Origin: Montifringilla adamsi
Lineage: Eukaryota; Chordata; Aves; Passeriformes; Passeridae
NCBI GenBank assembly: GCA_017590115.1
Contig: JAGGNK010008226.1
Location: forward strand, 5,024,783 to 5,088,782
Direction: 5' to 3'
DNA: 64,000 bases
In this document: positions 1 through 24,938 of the stretch, in pieces
How the letters are laid out: every line of letters begins with the position of its first letter
How positions within the stretch are numbered: position 1 is the first letter of the stretch
Notes under the pieces: generated by a model
What the model was told of the DNA's origin: nothing
Database searches by the model: none
The model's input: only the letters and a program-made list of their open reading frames with translations
Position numbers and translations under genes: made by a program

Positions 1-3000
1 GAGTTCAGATCACGAGTTATTTTTACATCTTTATACACTGCTTCACTTGTTAAATGATTTTTAACAGGCAAAGATTCACTGGCTGATGGACTCAGTGATG
101 ACTGCAGAGCTGCTCTGTGCATTCCATCCACTGCACGGTCACCTCCAAAGTCAGAATTTCTCCCCAGGATCCAACTGAGCTTGTCTCCAAATGGGAAACT
201 GTTCTGGTGGGGAGAAAATCCCATTTGAGTATTGGAGATATCAAATATACTAGAAATTACACAGCAATAACAATAGATACTTTATAACCCAGCATTCTAC
301 TAGTAAAGATTTTAAAAGTAGTTTTGAACTACATTCTTTGTAAGTATGAAGTGTTAATCATCTTGTCAGTGTCTAAAAGAAAAGAGCTTTACTGACTTCA
401 TTTTTACCATGCTGTATCCCCAAAACTGAATTATTAACCTCAGATGGATTCAGGATTCTGTTGATACACCCACTTTGCAGGACTAGGATCTATAGTAAAT
501 GTTCTGTGAGAGCATGTTCCTTTTAGATGAAAGCCACATGGTTATAATGACCATTAAAGAGAGAAACCAGCCCATCTATCTGCACCCGAAACATTCCAGG
601 GAAGATGCCCACCATCCTTGGCATGGTCAGCAGTGGCAATGGAAACAGGAAAAAGGAGAGCATGGTGGCAGTGAAGCTTAAAATTACAATGCAAATAATA
701 ATCATCATCATCATCATCCTGGAGAACACAATCTTTACTCATTGCACTCATTTGAGTGGCAACGGGTGGCAGTGAAGCTTAAAATTACAACAATGCAAAT
801 AATAATAATAATCATCATCATCCTGGAGAACACAATCTTTACTCATTGCACTCATTTGAGTGGCAACGGATCAATCAGGATGGAAATGGCAGAAAGTGCA
901 GATTAAAAAGCCCAAAAATCTTTTTAGAGCATTCCCAACTGGCAAAGTGCCAGTTTGTGCTTGTGGAAAAGTGACTTACTTTCTGCTGACACCGGACCAT
1001 GTCCATGAGCTGCTGAGCACCTGGAGACAACTTAGATCCCATGGATTCCATTATAGTTTGCACTCTGTCTAGGTCTATGCTTGAGCCTAGTGAAGGAAAA
1101 TCAGTTGCTAGTTTTGCAGACACTGCTTTCACTTCTAGAATTATTTTACTGATGAGTACTCTGTGTTTCTCACCAAAGGAGAGCAGCTATTGCAAGAAGG
1201 AAAAAAAAAATACTTTGGTTAGAGAAAAAAACCATTTCACGTTTTCTTTGTACATAGGGGACAATGCATTGCTCTTTGAGTCTTGGGAAAAATTACGATG
1301 AACTCTTTTCCAGGGAAATTCAGCCAATTTCTCCTTGCTATTATTCCCCATAAAATTCTGACTGGAACACAGGTGCCTGAGTACCCCACAGATAAAAAGC
1401 ATTTAAGAGTAGTGGCCACACAATTTTCACAAGCTTATTTAACCCCAGAGCTGACAGTTCTAATTATAGATCTGCAGTTTATCTGGTTTATGGTTTTTTT
1501 CTCTAGACTAAGTTATCTGTATCACATAGTCTTCACGAAAACTGAGATACCAATTTAAAAGAAGCACTCTGCCATCAAGACAAAGTACCAGCCAGCAGAT
1601 TTTTAAGTGATTATGTGAGGAGATGAAGTGTATAAAACAAAGAATTTTACTAAGAGCAATGCAATTTAGTCGATTAAGTGATTAAAAAAGATAGAATAAA
1701 ACAATGCTCTTCAACTCCCTACCTTAATTCTACAGGAGGCTGCAGGGCATTCAAACTTAAGGTACTTGTGGTATAAAGTAACCTCTTCAGTTTCACTAGA
1801 AAAATAAAATAAACAAGCTGTGACATCAATTTACAAGGTACTTTTCTTTTGTAGAAATACACTATATTGGTAAATATTTAGATAAGAAACAAGACTGACT
1901 GGAACACATTTCTAATGCAGATTTATGGTTTCTAACACCACTTTTAGTTTCTAGTTTTCAGCAGTTTTTTACTTTCTAACAGCAGCTTTAATACTTAAAT
2001 GCAACTTGTAATGAATCTTGTGAAATATTTATGTATAAATTACTCGTATGTGTGCTTGCACTGTTCACTAGAGAAGCTTCTGAGGTTCAGTACATTATTC
2101 ACACATCCTCCCCGAGGCCCTGAGTCGACTGGTTTCTAGTTAGCTAATTAAGCAGCAGATGTGCCATGTAATGACTTAAAACAGAAACATTGCTTTATTT
2201 CCCCCGGCAAAGCATGGAAGGAAGTACTGAAGGGGAAAGCAAAACCTTCTTTTTAACATCTTCTCTCTTGTTCTTTGAAGTGTGAGAGGACTAATTATCA
2301 AAGAGACTTTCACAGAACCCAAGAATGGGCTGGGCTGGAAGGAACCTTTAAAGTCACCCAGGGCCACCCCTGCCATGGGCAGGGACACCTTCCACTGTCC
2401 CAGGCTGCTCCCAGCCCTGTCCAACCTGGCCTTGGGCACTGCCAGGGATCCAGGGGCAGCCACAGCTGCTCTGGGCATCCTGTGCCAGGGCCTCACCACC
2501 CTCACAAGGAACCATTTCTTCCTAATACCCCACCTAAGCCTGCCCTCGGGCAGTGTGAAGCCATTCCCCCATCCTGTCTCTCCAAGCCCGTGTCCAAAGT
2601 CCCTCTCCAGCTCTCTCGCAGCCTTTCTAGGCAGTGCAAAGGGCTCTAAGTTCTCCCCAGGCACCTTCTCTTCTCCAGGCTGAACAGCCTCAGTTCTCTC
2701 AGCCCTGTCACAGACATCAGGTCGCGAAGAGCAGCAGCAGCTCACAGACACACGCACAGAGCTGCCCGCAGCGTGTGCTGTTCCCCCCACTCACCCCGGC
2801 GCCAGGCGGCTGCCGCGGCTCTGTCCCCGGCCGGTGCCGCAGTACTCCTCGCCCACGTACACCTCCATGTTCCGGGCCTGGCTCACGATGCCCACGGACA
2901 CCATCTCGGCGCCGGGCCGGCACTGCAGCCGCAGCTCGCAGGGCTCCTCGCCGACCTCCTGCCGCTCCGCCACCACGGCCTCGCTGCTGCGGGGGGGGAA

Positions 3001-3108
3001 GCGACACGCGTTGTCCCGCCAGCCCCGCTCCCGCCCGGCCCAGCCCGGCCCGGAGCCCCCTCTCGCCGCCCGCCGCCCTCACCCGGGCTCGCCGTCCCCC
3101 GCACCCCG
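1..3108 (-). CDS. C10orf88: C10orf88 / PAAT homologue (3' end outside window, 5' end interrupted)
   Basis: PAAT is described as an ABC-transporter-associated protein linked to mitochondrial ABCB family members. Exons in transcription order: 3108-3083 (partial, donor GTGAGG), 2986-2795, 1795-1723, 1186-980 and 203-1 (runs off the window). Phases agree at every junction (2, 2, 0, 0) and each exon has GT-AG borders. Recognisable peptides are VAERQEVGEEPCELRLQC in the second exon, YHKYLKFECPAASCRIK in the third and FPSLGSSIDLDRVQTIMESM in the fourth. The last exon is open for all 67 codons to the window edge. No ATG is visible: the first exon runs directly into a duplicated intron/exon segment at 3109, so the true start is missing or displaced. 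Family assignment is from recognition of the conserved exon peptides and from synteny with PSTK, IKZF5 and ACADSB. Confidence 0.8.
664..869. repeat. Two-copy tandem duplication, about 102 bp unit
   Basis: A unit beginning GTGGCAGTGAAGCTTAAAAT and ending GAGTGGCAACGG occurs at 664-765 and again at 766-869. The copies differ mainly in an internal AAT/CAT trinucleotide run and a CAA insertion. It lies in the C10orf88 intron between 979 and 204. Confidence 0.9.
1422..2181. repeat. 760-bp duplicated segment, copy 1 (carries C10orf88 third exon)
   Basis: This segment is repeated at 3109-3868 with a constant offset of 1687 bp and no indels. The only mismatch seen is G at 2139 versus T at 3826. Copy 1 sits in the expected place, between the second and fourth C10orf88 exons, and holds the in-phase exon 1795-1723. 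Confidence 0.95.
2309..2712 (-). mobile_element. CR1 LINE 3' fragment
   Basis: Reads as the reverse complement of the avian CR1 3' region. It starts with the GGGCTGGGCTGGAAGGAACC type tail motif, continues through the block containing CACTGCCAGGGATCCAGGGG, and ends in CTCCAGGCTGAACAGCCTCA. It lies in the C10orf88 intron between exons 2795 and 1795. Open frames here are not genes. Confidence 0.9.
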
Positions 3109-3868
3109 AATTTTCACAAGCTTATTTAACCCCAGAGCTGACAGTTCTAATTATAGATCTGCAGTTTATCTGGTTTATGGTTTTTTTCTCTAGACTAAGT
3201 TATCTGTATCACATAGTCTTCACGAAAACTGAGATACCAATTTAAAAGAAGCACTCTGCCATCAAGACAAAGTACCAGCCAGCAGATTTTTAAGTGATTA
3301 TGTGAGGAGATGAAGTGTATAAAACAAAGAATTTTACTAAGAGCAATGCAATTTAGTCGATTAAGTGATTAAAAAAGATAGAATAAAACAATGCTCTTCA
3401 ACTCCCTACCTTAATTCTACAGGAGGCTGCAGGGCATTCAAACTTAAGGTACTTGTGGTATAAAGTAACCTCTTCAGTTTCACTAGAAAAATAAAATAAA
3501 CAAGCTGTGACATCAATTTACAAGGTACTTTTCTTTTGTAGAAATACACTATATTGGTAAATATTTAGATAAGAAACAAGACTGACTGGAACACATTTCT
3601 AATGCAGATTTATGGTTTCTAACACCACTTTTAGTTTCTAGTTTTCAGCAGTTTTTTACTTTCTAACAGCAGCTTTAATACTTAAATGCAACTTGTAATG
3701 AATCTTGTGAAATATTTATGTATAAATTACTCGTATGTGTGCTTGCACTGTTCACTAGAGAAGCTTCTGAGGTTCAGTACATTATTCACACATCCTCCCC
3801 GAGGCCCTGAGTCGACTGGTTTCTATTTAGCTAATTAAGCAGCAGATGTGCCATGTAATGACTTAAAA
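3109..3868. repeat. 760-bp duplicated segment, copy 2 (misplaced)
   Basis: Near-identical to 1422-2181. It abuts GC-rich sequence abruptly on both sides: 3108 is coding first-exon sequence of C10orf88 and 3869 begins the CpG-rich upstream region. A near-perfect copy that breaks a promoter/exon unit suggests a false duplication made while closing a GC-rich gap, or a very recent real rearrangement. Confidence 0.95.
3410..3482 (-). pseudogene. Duplicate of C10orf88 third exon, out of order
   Basis: Exact copy of exon 1795-1723 with acceptor TTTTTCTAG and donor GTAGGG, encoding YHKYLKFECPAASCRIK. It is upstream of the first and second exons on the minus strand, so it cannot contribute in the normal order. 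Confidence 0.85.
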
Positions 3869-4145
3869 ACGGCCGGGACGCGCCTGCGCAGCGCGGGGGC
3901 TCCGCGCGTGCGCGCGGGGCAGCGGCGGGAACCGCCCGAGGGAGCGCCGGGGGCGGGAAACGGGGAACCGGGAAAGGGGAACAGCTCCCTGATCCCGGGG
4001 GAAGGGCACCGTCAGCCCGGAGAACAGCCTCTTTATTCCGGGGAACGGCCCCCTCAGCCCGGGGGAGCACCACCCTCAGCCCGAGGGGATGGCCCCCTCA
4101 GTTCGGGGAGCGGCCCCCTCAGCCCGGGGATGACCCAGGGGGCGC
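3869..4145 (-). promoter_or_regulatory. CpG-rich region, probable C10orf88 promoter
   Basis: Very GC-rich and CpG-dense, with NRF1-like elements such as CGCCTGCGCAGCGC near 3881 and CGCGTGCGCGCG near 3904. It lies 5' of C10orf88 on the minus strand and points away from the ADAM9-like gene, so it could serve both. It is separated from the first coding exon only by the duplicated 760-bp segment. Confidence 0.6.
4011..4133. repeat. GC-rich minisatellite, about 21-22 bp unit
   Basis: About five imperfect copies of a unit of the form CCTCAGCCCGGGGRACGGCC, at the outer edge of the CpG-rich region. Confidence 0.75.
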
Positions 4146-4184
4146 AGAGAGCCGGAGTTAATTCGCATGGAAAACCCCTCTGAG

Positions 4185-4410
4185 GTTTAAATCCAATATA
4201 TGACCCAACATCACCGTGCCAACCATACCTTGGCTACGTCCAGGTTTTCCTTAAACACCTCTGACTCCCGCTCCTCCCTGGGCAGCCCATTCCAGTGTCA
4301 AATCACTCCTTCTGGGAAGAAATTCCTCATAATGTCCACCCTAAACCTGCTGTGGCGCAGCTTAAGGCAATGTCCTCTTGTCCTGTCACTGGTTCTTGGG
4401 AGAAGAGACT
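4185..4410 (-). mobile_element. CR1 LINE fragment
   Basis: Reverse-complement CR1 body containing the diagnostic GGGCAGCCCATTCCAGTGTC, GAAGAAATTCCTCATAATGT and CCTCTTGTCCTGTCACTGGT blocks. It abuts an oppositely oriented CR1 piece. Confidence 0.8.
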
Positions 4411-4414
4411 GTCC

Positions 4415-4553
4415 CTGAAGTTGTGCCAGGAGAGATCTAGGGTGGATATTAGGAAAAGGTTCTTGTGACCCAGCACTGAACGGGCTCCCCTGTTGGACTC
4501 AATACCTCAAGGATCTTTTCCAACTGAAATGATCCTCGGATTCTGTGAAACTT
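4415..4553 (+). mobile_element. CR1 LINE 3' end fragment, opposite orientation
   Basis: Starts near a TTGTGCCAGGAGAGATCTAG / GGATATTAGGAAAAGGTTCT block and ends in CTTTTCCAACTGAAATGATC followed by ATTCTGTGA, the usual CR1 3' tail. With the preceding fragment it forms an inverted CR1 pair. Confidence 0.75.
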
Positions 4554-5682
4554 GCTAATATGTCAGAATTTGGAGCAGCAGGATTCTCCCGAGTGTCCTG
4601 ACAGTGCACCACACAGGAGAGAGGCTATAAATACAAGAGGCCATCAATAAAAGATGGGGTTCATTTAATTTTCAGTAGGATCTCACCTTCTGGAGTTGGG
4701 GAATGCTGCTCCTGAGGCTGTGGCAGACACAGACCCAGGGAATGAGGGTGTCAGGTTCTGCTTCCACCAGTGCTCCGTGCAGGAATGTTCAGGCTGTTCT
4801 CAGTCTGTGACTCTCGGGAAATGGACCTGAATGGGCTTTGACAAGCTAATACTGCAAATACAGCCAGCATTCTGCTTTTGGGCACTTAAGGCATTGTTTT
4901 GTAGCATTTACCAGCAATGGAAAACTGAATTTTCTCTGCTTTAATCAAAGAATTAATTAAAATTAATTAATGTAAATGCTTGAGTGTGTTGTCTCAGCCT
5001 CATTTTTGTGTTTCTAAATGTGCGTGATACTTCTGAAATGCACTGCAAATTCATCCAGTTTTAGAAGCGTTTCTTTTCTGCTTTTGGTGACAATGTGGTT
5101 ACCTGAAAGATGATCCTGGAAGAGCAATGATCCGCACAAAATTACGGACTTCTGGTGAGGAGAATTGTGTTTAACATAGAAGGGACTGGGTAGAACCTCT
5201 TTTTTGGGGATTTTCATGTGTTCATATCATTATATTTAAAGTAAAGATGAAAAAAATGAAAGACAAGAAGCTGAAATTTCAAAGAGTAAATTGATTCACA
5301 CTAGATTTTTATTGAGCTGGCAGTAACAGTGTTAGATAAACATCCTAGACACTGTATTTGTCAGTAGCAATATTTTATGTTTCTAATCTCATATGATCTC
5401 TCCGTGGGATTAAAGTCCTTTAGAATAAACCAGTTTGATCCTGACACGGGACTCTCCAATCAGCATTTAAGAATGTGCTGCTTTTTATTTGCATTAGGCT
5501 GTCTGACCAGTTTTCTCAGAAGCCTAGTGGATTAAATTTTACTTCCCATTTCCTCAGCAGAGATGCAGTATCAGAGAGCTTTTTCTGTTGTTTACCTTTG
5601 GAGCACACGGTTCTCGTTCTTCTGGTTCCCTGCAGAGCAGCCAGAGCCAGCTCGGATGCTGGAGTAGTTTCTCTGAGAAGTC
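4554..5682 (+). promoter_or_regulatory. 5' flank / 5' UTR region of the ADAM9-like gene
   Basis: No protein-coding content recognised before the ATG at 5683. A TATAAATA box is at 4626-4633. A strong polypyrimidine acceptor (TCTGGTTCCCTGCAG) ends at 5635, so the signal-peptide exon may start at 5636 with a spliced 5' UTR. Which promoter is used cannot be decided from sequence alone. Confidence 0.35.
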
Positions 5683-20030
<14,348 letters not shown>

Positions 20031-21290
20031 GATGTTTCTTGGGAACCCTCAACCAATTCTGACAAAAAAGTGGCCTGGAAAACAAATGAAAGGATTTCAA
20101 TGCTCCAGTGCTCTCCTTGTGCAGCCAAAATGCCTTTGGGAAGCTTCTGGAAGGCCTGGGTGCCCAGGGACACCGAGCACAGGTTGGTGACACCCCAGAG
20201 TTCAGCTCCTTGCTGCTGCTGTGTTTGTGCCTCCTCTACCTCAGCTTTTACAAATGAGACCCTGGAGCTCCCCGTGCCCAGGAGTGAAGCTGGGAGAGTG
20301 TCAGGGAACAGGACTCTCCACGCTGCTGCTCCCTCTCAGGCCACAGAGCAGTGAACTCTGCTCTTCACAGACAAAATTCAGAGATGGGAGATCTGCGCTT
20401 CGCCTCCTGGGCTCTCCTCTCCTCAGGACACTGCCAGGAGCTCCGAGGGCCTGCAGAGCCAGGTTTGGGGACAGTCCCTGTGCCCTGCCCTGCCACCTGC
20501 CTGCCATCAGCACCCCCAGAGCTGGGCCCAGAGCCCACCTCTCACAACCAGCCAGGTCAGCTTCCATTGCAGGTCGTTTATAAAAGTAACCTCGCCTGGG
20601 GACACCAGAAACTCTGCAGGTCATGTCCTGAGTCTGAAAGAACCCATCCATCTCTGTGACAGAAATTATGGGATGTTGGGAGATACCTCTACAGCTCCAC
20701 AGTGGTTCAGGGTTTACCGGGTGTTGCAGCTTGGCATTTTTCCTAGAAACTGATTCCACCACAAAAGCAACAAATTTAACTTTTGTCATTCTAAATGGGA
20801 CAGTTAGAAACCAGCACTGATTTCAGAGAGGATGTATGGAGTGACATAATTTTCCAAATAGGCTTTCATCGAATGGATCCAAGAAATCCAGGGAAAGTCT
20901 GCAGCAGAAGGGAGCAGCAGCTGCAGGGCAGAGAGCCAAGAGCAGAGCTGTGGGTGTGCATCCACCTGGCCCTGGGGCTGCAGCACGCCCTGCCTGCCTC
21001 AGGGCTAATTTCAGAGTACAAACTGGGAAAAAGAGTGAATAAATGACAGGATTGCCTCACTGAGAGAGTATTTCCAACCGCTCAGATGGCCACATCACGG
21101 AAAAGCTGGAAAAAAGAACCCAAAAGAGATTGCTGGCAAAAAGTCTGTGTCTTCCAAAGAAGTGTCCTCTTCCTTGATCCCTCAGAATCTCAAACTGATA
21201 TTATTAAATATCCCTGTCATTTAGACCTCAACTATAGTATGACACTGATTTTATTTATTTATTACATTACAATTTAAATAAATCCTCAGG
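20031..21290 (+). other. Probable 3' UTR of the ADAM9-like gene
   Basis: Non-coding sequence after the TGA at 20028-20030. AATAAA signals lie at 21038-21043 and 21277-21282. ORFs in this stretch have no recognisable protein similarity. Confidence 0.55.
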
Positions 21291-21415
21291 GGCAGCACGC
21301 TTGGTTGTATCTTTGTTTTGTGATCACCACAAAAGGCACCGTGGGGCACGGGGGGATGGCTCAGCCTTTGATGCTCCAGGGGGGAATAAAGAGAATTCTT
21401 GTGCTTATTGTGATA

Positions 21416-21705
21416 CCAGAACTGGGTAAAAATGGGTAAAAGCAGAACTGGGTAAAAAATGGGTAAAAGCAGAATTGGGTAAAAGACGGGTAAAATCACA
21501 AATGGATAAGAAATGGGTCAAACCCGAACCGGGTCAAAGATGGCTCGAACCAGAACCGGGTCCAACCGAACCGGGTCTAACCCGAACCGTGTCCAACCGA
21601 ACCGTGTCCAGCCGAACCGGGTCTAACCCGAACCGGGTCTAACCCGAACCGGGTCAAAGATGGCTCGAACCAGAACCGGGTCTAACCCGAACCGGGTCCA
21701 AGGGG
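21416..21705. repeat. Composite minisatellite upstream of PSTK
   Basis: The first block (about 21416-21500) repeats a unit of about 27 bp containing GCAGAACTGGGTAAAA. The second (about 21521-21705) repeats a unit of about 16 bp, AACCCGAACCGGGTCT. A higher-order period of 120 bp is visible: 21521-21562 recurs exactly at 21641-21682. Each CCCGAACCGGG core has short inverted arms. Confidence 0.9.
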
Positions 21706-21766
21706 CCGCTCCTGGCTCTGTCGTTTGCACCGAACCCGCCAGGAGGCGCCTCGGCGCGCTGGCCCG

Positions 21767-21777
21767 GCGCATGCGCA
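21767..21777 (+). promoter_or_regulatory. NRF1-type site overlapping the PSTK start codon
   Basis: GCGCATGCGCA matches the palindromic NRF1 consensus. The ATG in its centre (21771) is the predicted initiator of PSTK. Confidence 0.6.
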
Positions 21778-24700
21778 CAGCGCCGGCGGAAACGGCGGGA
21801 TCGGCAGCGCTGGCGGCGGAACAGCAGCAGCACCGGGGGAGCGGCGGCGGCGCCCGGGTGGGGCTGTGCCTACTGTGCGGGCTGCCCGCCGCCGGAAAGT
21901 CCACGCTGGGCCGCGCCCTGAGCCGCCGGCTGCCGCAGCGGCCGGGCTGGGCCTGTGCGCTGCTCGCCTACGACGAGCTCATCCCGCCCGAGGCCTTCCG
22001 CCCGCGCGCGCCGGGGGCGGGCCCGCACGAGCCATCCCCATTGGTCAGTGCGGCTGCGCTCATTAGCCGGGGCGGGCGCGCCCGTGTACGTCACTGCGTG
22101 CGACCGCGGTTGCCGGGCAACGGGACGCGGCCGTGCCGGTCCCCTCACGGCGGGCCCGGGCCCGGAGCGCTCAGCGACGGCGATGCGGGGCCTGATCGCT
22201 CGCCTTCCTCTCTCCACAGCTGCCCGGCTGGAAGCAGAGCCGCCGCGAGCTGCTGCAGTGCCTGGAGGGGTTCCTGCGGGCGCTCCTCACCGGGGTGGCG
22301 CTGCCCGGGCCCGCGCAGCCGGGCTGGCGGCGCTTCCTGGGCTGGCTCCGCCGGGAGCGGCTGCTGCCCGCCGCGAAGGGCGACGCCGGAGCCGCCTCCC
22401 GGCCGCTCGTCCTCCTGCTGGATGACAACTTCTATTACCAGAGCATGCGCTACGAGCTGTACCAGCTGGCCCGCAAATGTAATTATTCTGATCTCCGGCA
22501 TGAGGATGTTTGTAGAAAATTCAGCTCCAGGTGCCTTCTTTCGAGTGCTCTCCCGGAGCGTGGGTTATTCTGATTGCTGGGTACCTGTAATGGAGTAGCA
22601 ATCAATGTAGCTTTGTTACTGCCTTATTATAAATTGGTAGATCGTGTAAATCCCTTCCTAGAGCAGCCTCGAAGCGCCTTCCAGTGCATAAGGAGGCTCC
22701 AAGAGAGCTGGAGAGGGACCTTGGACAAGGGTGTGGAATGACAGGGCAGGGGAAATGGCTTCCCACTGCCCGAGGGCAGGGATGGACAGGATATTGGGAA
22801 TTAGGAATTGTACTCTGGGAAGGTGAGGAGGCCCTGGCACAGGGTGTCCAGAGCAGCTGTGGCTGCCCCTGGATCCCTGGCAGTGCCCAAGGCCAGGCTG
22901 GAGCACCTGGGACAGTGGAAGGTGTCCCTGCCCATGGCAGGGGTGGAACGAAATTATCTTTAAGGTCCCTCCCAGTCCAAGCCATTCCATGGTTGTGTGT
23001 GTTGATCTCAGACATTTCTTGTGCAGCCTTGAGGTAAAATTCTGTTCCCTGTCCAGATTTGTGTTCATGTCAGGCTCAGAACCAGAGCAGAAGCTCCTCA
23101 TTCATGTAGAGCCTTTCCCCTGCATGCTGCTCTCAGAAACTGTTGCTTGAACTGTTTAAAGATAAAATTCCCTGGTTCTGTTCTTTTTAGATTCCTTGGG
23201 CTTCTGCCAGTTGTTTTTAGAGTGTCCAGTGGAATGCTGCCTGCAGAGGAATCGCCTCAGAAGTGATCCTGTGCCTGAGCAGACCATACAGTTAATGGCA
23301 AGGAAAATAGAAATGCCAGATCCCAGGAAAAACACCTGGGAGCAGCACAGCCTCATTCTGAGCAGTTCTGATTGCATCTCAGAGGATGAGTATGTTGCTG
23401 TTATCCTATGGTTTTCCCTAAGTGCTATTTTCAGAGGTAGAAGCTTCTTATTGTATCTGCACAGTGTGTAAAAAGTATTGCCAGTGGTGATTTTTGGAAG
23501 GCAGGCAGTTACACAGATTCCAGGCTTGTTGGGAGCTCACAGCCACCATCCTCTGCAGGGTTAACCTCAAAACTCACAGCATTCCTACCCTGTCACTGAA
23601 AATCTGTGCAAGTTGTCTGAAATGCTAAGGTTGAGTTGTAATAATTTGAGTTGTAATTGTTTTTAATTTCAGATTATTTCACCGATTACCTTAAAAAATG
23701 AACTGAAATCTTGCTTATCTTCTTATCTTTTTTTTTTTTTTTTTTTGTGGCATCATTAGAAAAGAAAAGAAGTGTTTGATTGCCATGGTTTACTCTGTTT
23801 TCTTAGTGAGCAGATCATGAACTTGCTGGCCACTGCTTTGGCAAATCCAGAGAGGCCAAACGAGGAGGACACGGAGCAGAAGGTAGCACTGCTGGGCTTC
23901 AGGGCACAGCTCTGGCTGCTGCCTGGTGCTGCTGGTGTGTTGTTCTCAAATAGCACTTCAAAAGTCAAGTAAATTCAAAGTGTCTGCTTGTTTTCTTCCT
24001 TCCTGGTGGCCCTGGCCAGGAGGCAGCTCGAGCCATCTGTGCAGCCAGCGCTGTCCATCAGGCTGACCAGGCGTGCAGGAGGATCATCTCTGAGGCCATG
24101 CAGGATGCCAAAGGTACCTTCTGCCCATCCCACCCATCCCAGCTGCCAGCTGGCAATGGGAAACAGCCCCTGCAATTCCCTTGGGGTAAACTGTCCAGGA
24201 ATCCTATCCCAGCAGTGTGCCCGAGGCAACACCTTCACAGCTCTGCTCAGTGTTGTTTGTAGATTTAAAAACCAGAATCATATTTATTAACTGTATTAAG
24301 TACAGCTTTAATAAAGCCATTTAGTACAGAGCAGAATTTTAGAGGATTTTAATACTGTTTTGGGACACGTGTCAATAAGGACAGGGGCAGATTTGTATGA
24401 GGAGCAGCTCAGTGTCCTTAACTGAGAAGCTCAGCCCTGTGCCTCTGTTCAGGCTTCTCCCTGTGACCAGAGACAGGAGGGAATGGCTGCAGCTGTGCCA
24501 GGGGGGTTTAGGTTGGATTTAGGGAAAGGTTCTTCCCCAGAGGGTGCTGGGAATGGGCACGGCCCCGAGGCTGCCAGAGCTCCAGGCGTTTGGACAGCGC
24601 TGCCAGGGTGGGATTGTTGGGATGCCTCTGCAGGGACAGGAGCTGCACTGGATGGTCCTGTGGGTCCCTTCCAGCTCAGGGTATTCTGTGGTTCTGTGGT

Positions 24701-24938
24701 TTTTTTTCTGTAAGCATGAAGTTAAAAGTTCAGCTTCAATTTTCTTTTAGGTAAAAACCTTCTCCCAAGTGAGATGAAGAGCCTGGCAGAAGAACTCAAC
24801 AAACTGAAAGGAGAATTTTTGGATGACTTGAGGCAAGGAAATACTTTGAAAACTCAGTATTCTGACCCTGCTACAGGTGTTATTTCTTCATTCCAACATG
24901 AGGCAACCAATGTGATAAATAAATATATTTTAAAATAA
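21771..24938 (+). CDS. PSTK: O-phosphoseryl-tRNA(Sec) kinase, 6 exons, 362 aa
   Basis: Phosphorylates Ser-tRNA(Sec) with ATP, giving the substrate that SEPSECS converts to Sec-tRNA(Sec) for selenoprotein synthesis; cytosolic. Exons: 21771-22043, 22220-22478, 23191-23389, 23807-23882, 24020-24113 and 24751-24938 (1089 nt, phases consistent). The P-loop GLPAAGKST is near residue 38. The Walker-B-like LLLDDNFYYQSMRYELYQLA and the C-terminal AEELNKLKGEFLDDLRQGN match vertebrate PSTK. Human PSTK is 348 aa. The start at 21771 is preferred, but the frame stays open upstream to an ATG at 21660 inside the minisatellite, so an N-terminal extension cannot be excluded. Intron 1 is only 176 bp. The gene is convergent with IKZF5. 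Confidence 0.95.
22640..22995 (+). mobile_element. CR1 LINE 3' fragment
   Basis: Plus-oriented CR1 with the CTGGATCCCTGGCAGTGCCC and GTGGAAGGTGTCCCTGCCCA blocks, ending near AAGCCATTCCATGG. It lies in PSTK intron 2. Confidence 0.9.
24480..24705 (+). mobile_element. CR1 LINE 3' fragment
   Basis: Contains the GTTTAGGTTGGATTTAGGGA, GGTTCTTCCCCAGAGGGTGC and GGGTCCCTTCCAGCTCAGGG blocks in plus orientation, in PSTK intron 5. Confidence 0.85.
24918..24923 (+). terminator. AATAAA hexamer inside the PSTK coding end
   Basis: The codons for I-N-K contain a perfect AATAAA whose last base is 12 nt before the stop at 24936-24938. Usual cleavage distances would put the mRNA end at or just past the stop. 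Downstream alternatives are only weaker signals such as ATTAAA near 25365. Confidence 0.5.

Noticed and set aside
2176..2790. 204-aa minus-strand ORF
   Set aside because: It lies mostly in a reverse CR1 fragment and intron; no protein signature.
3831..4073. 80-aa minus-strand ORF as the C10orf88 start
   Set aside because: It starts at GTG, not ATG, runs into the duplicated segment and is out of frame with the first exon.
21660..22598. 312-aa ORF across PSTK exon 1 and intron 1
   Set aside because: It is PSTK exon 1 read through into the intron; the true frame leaves at donor 22044 and resumes at 22220.
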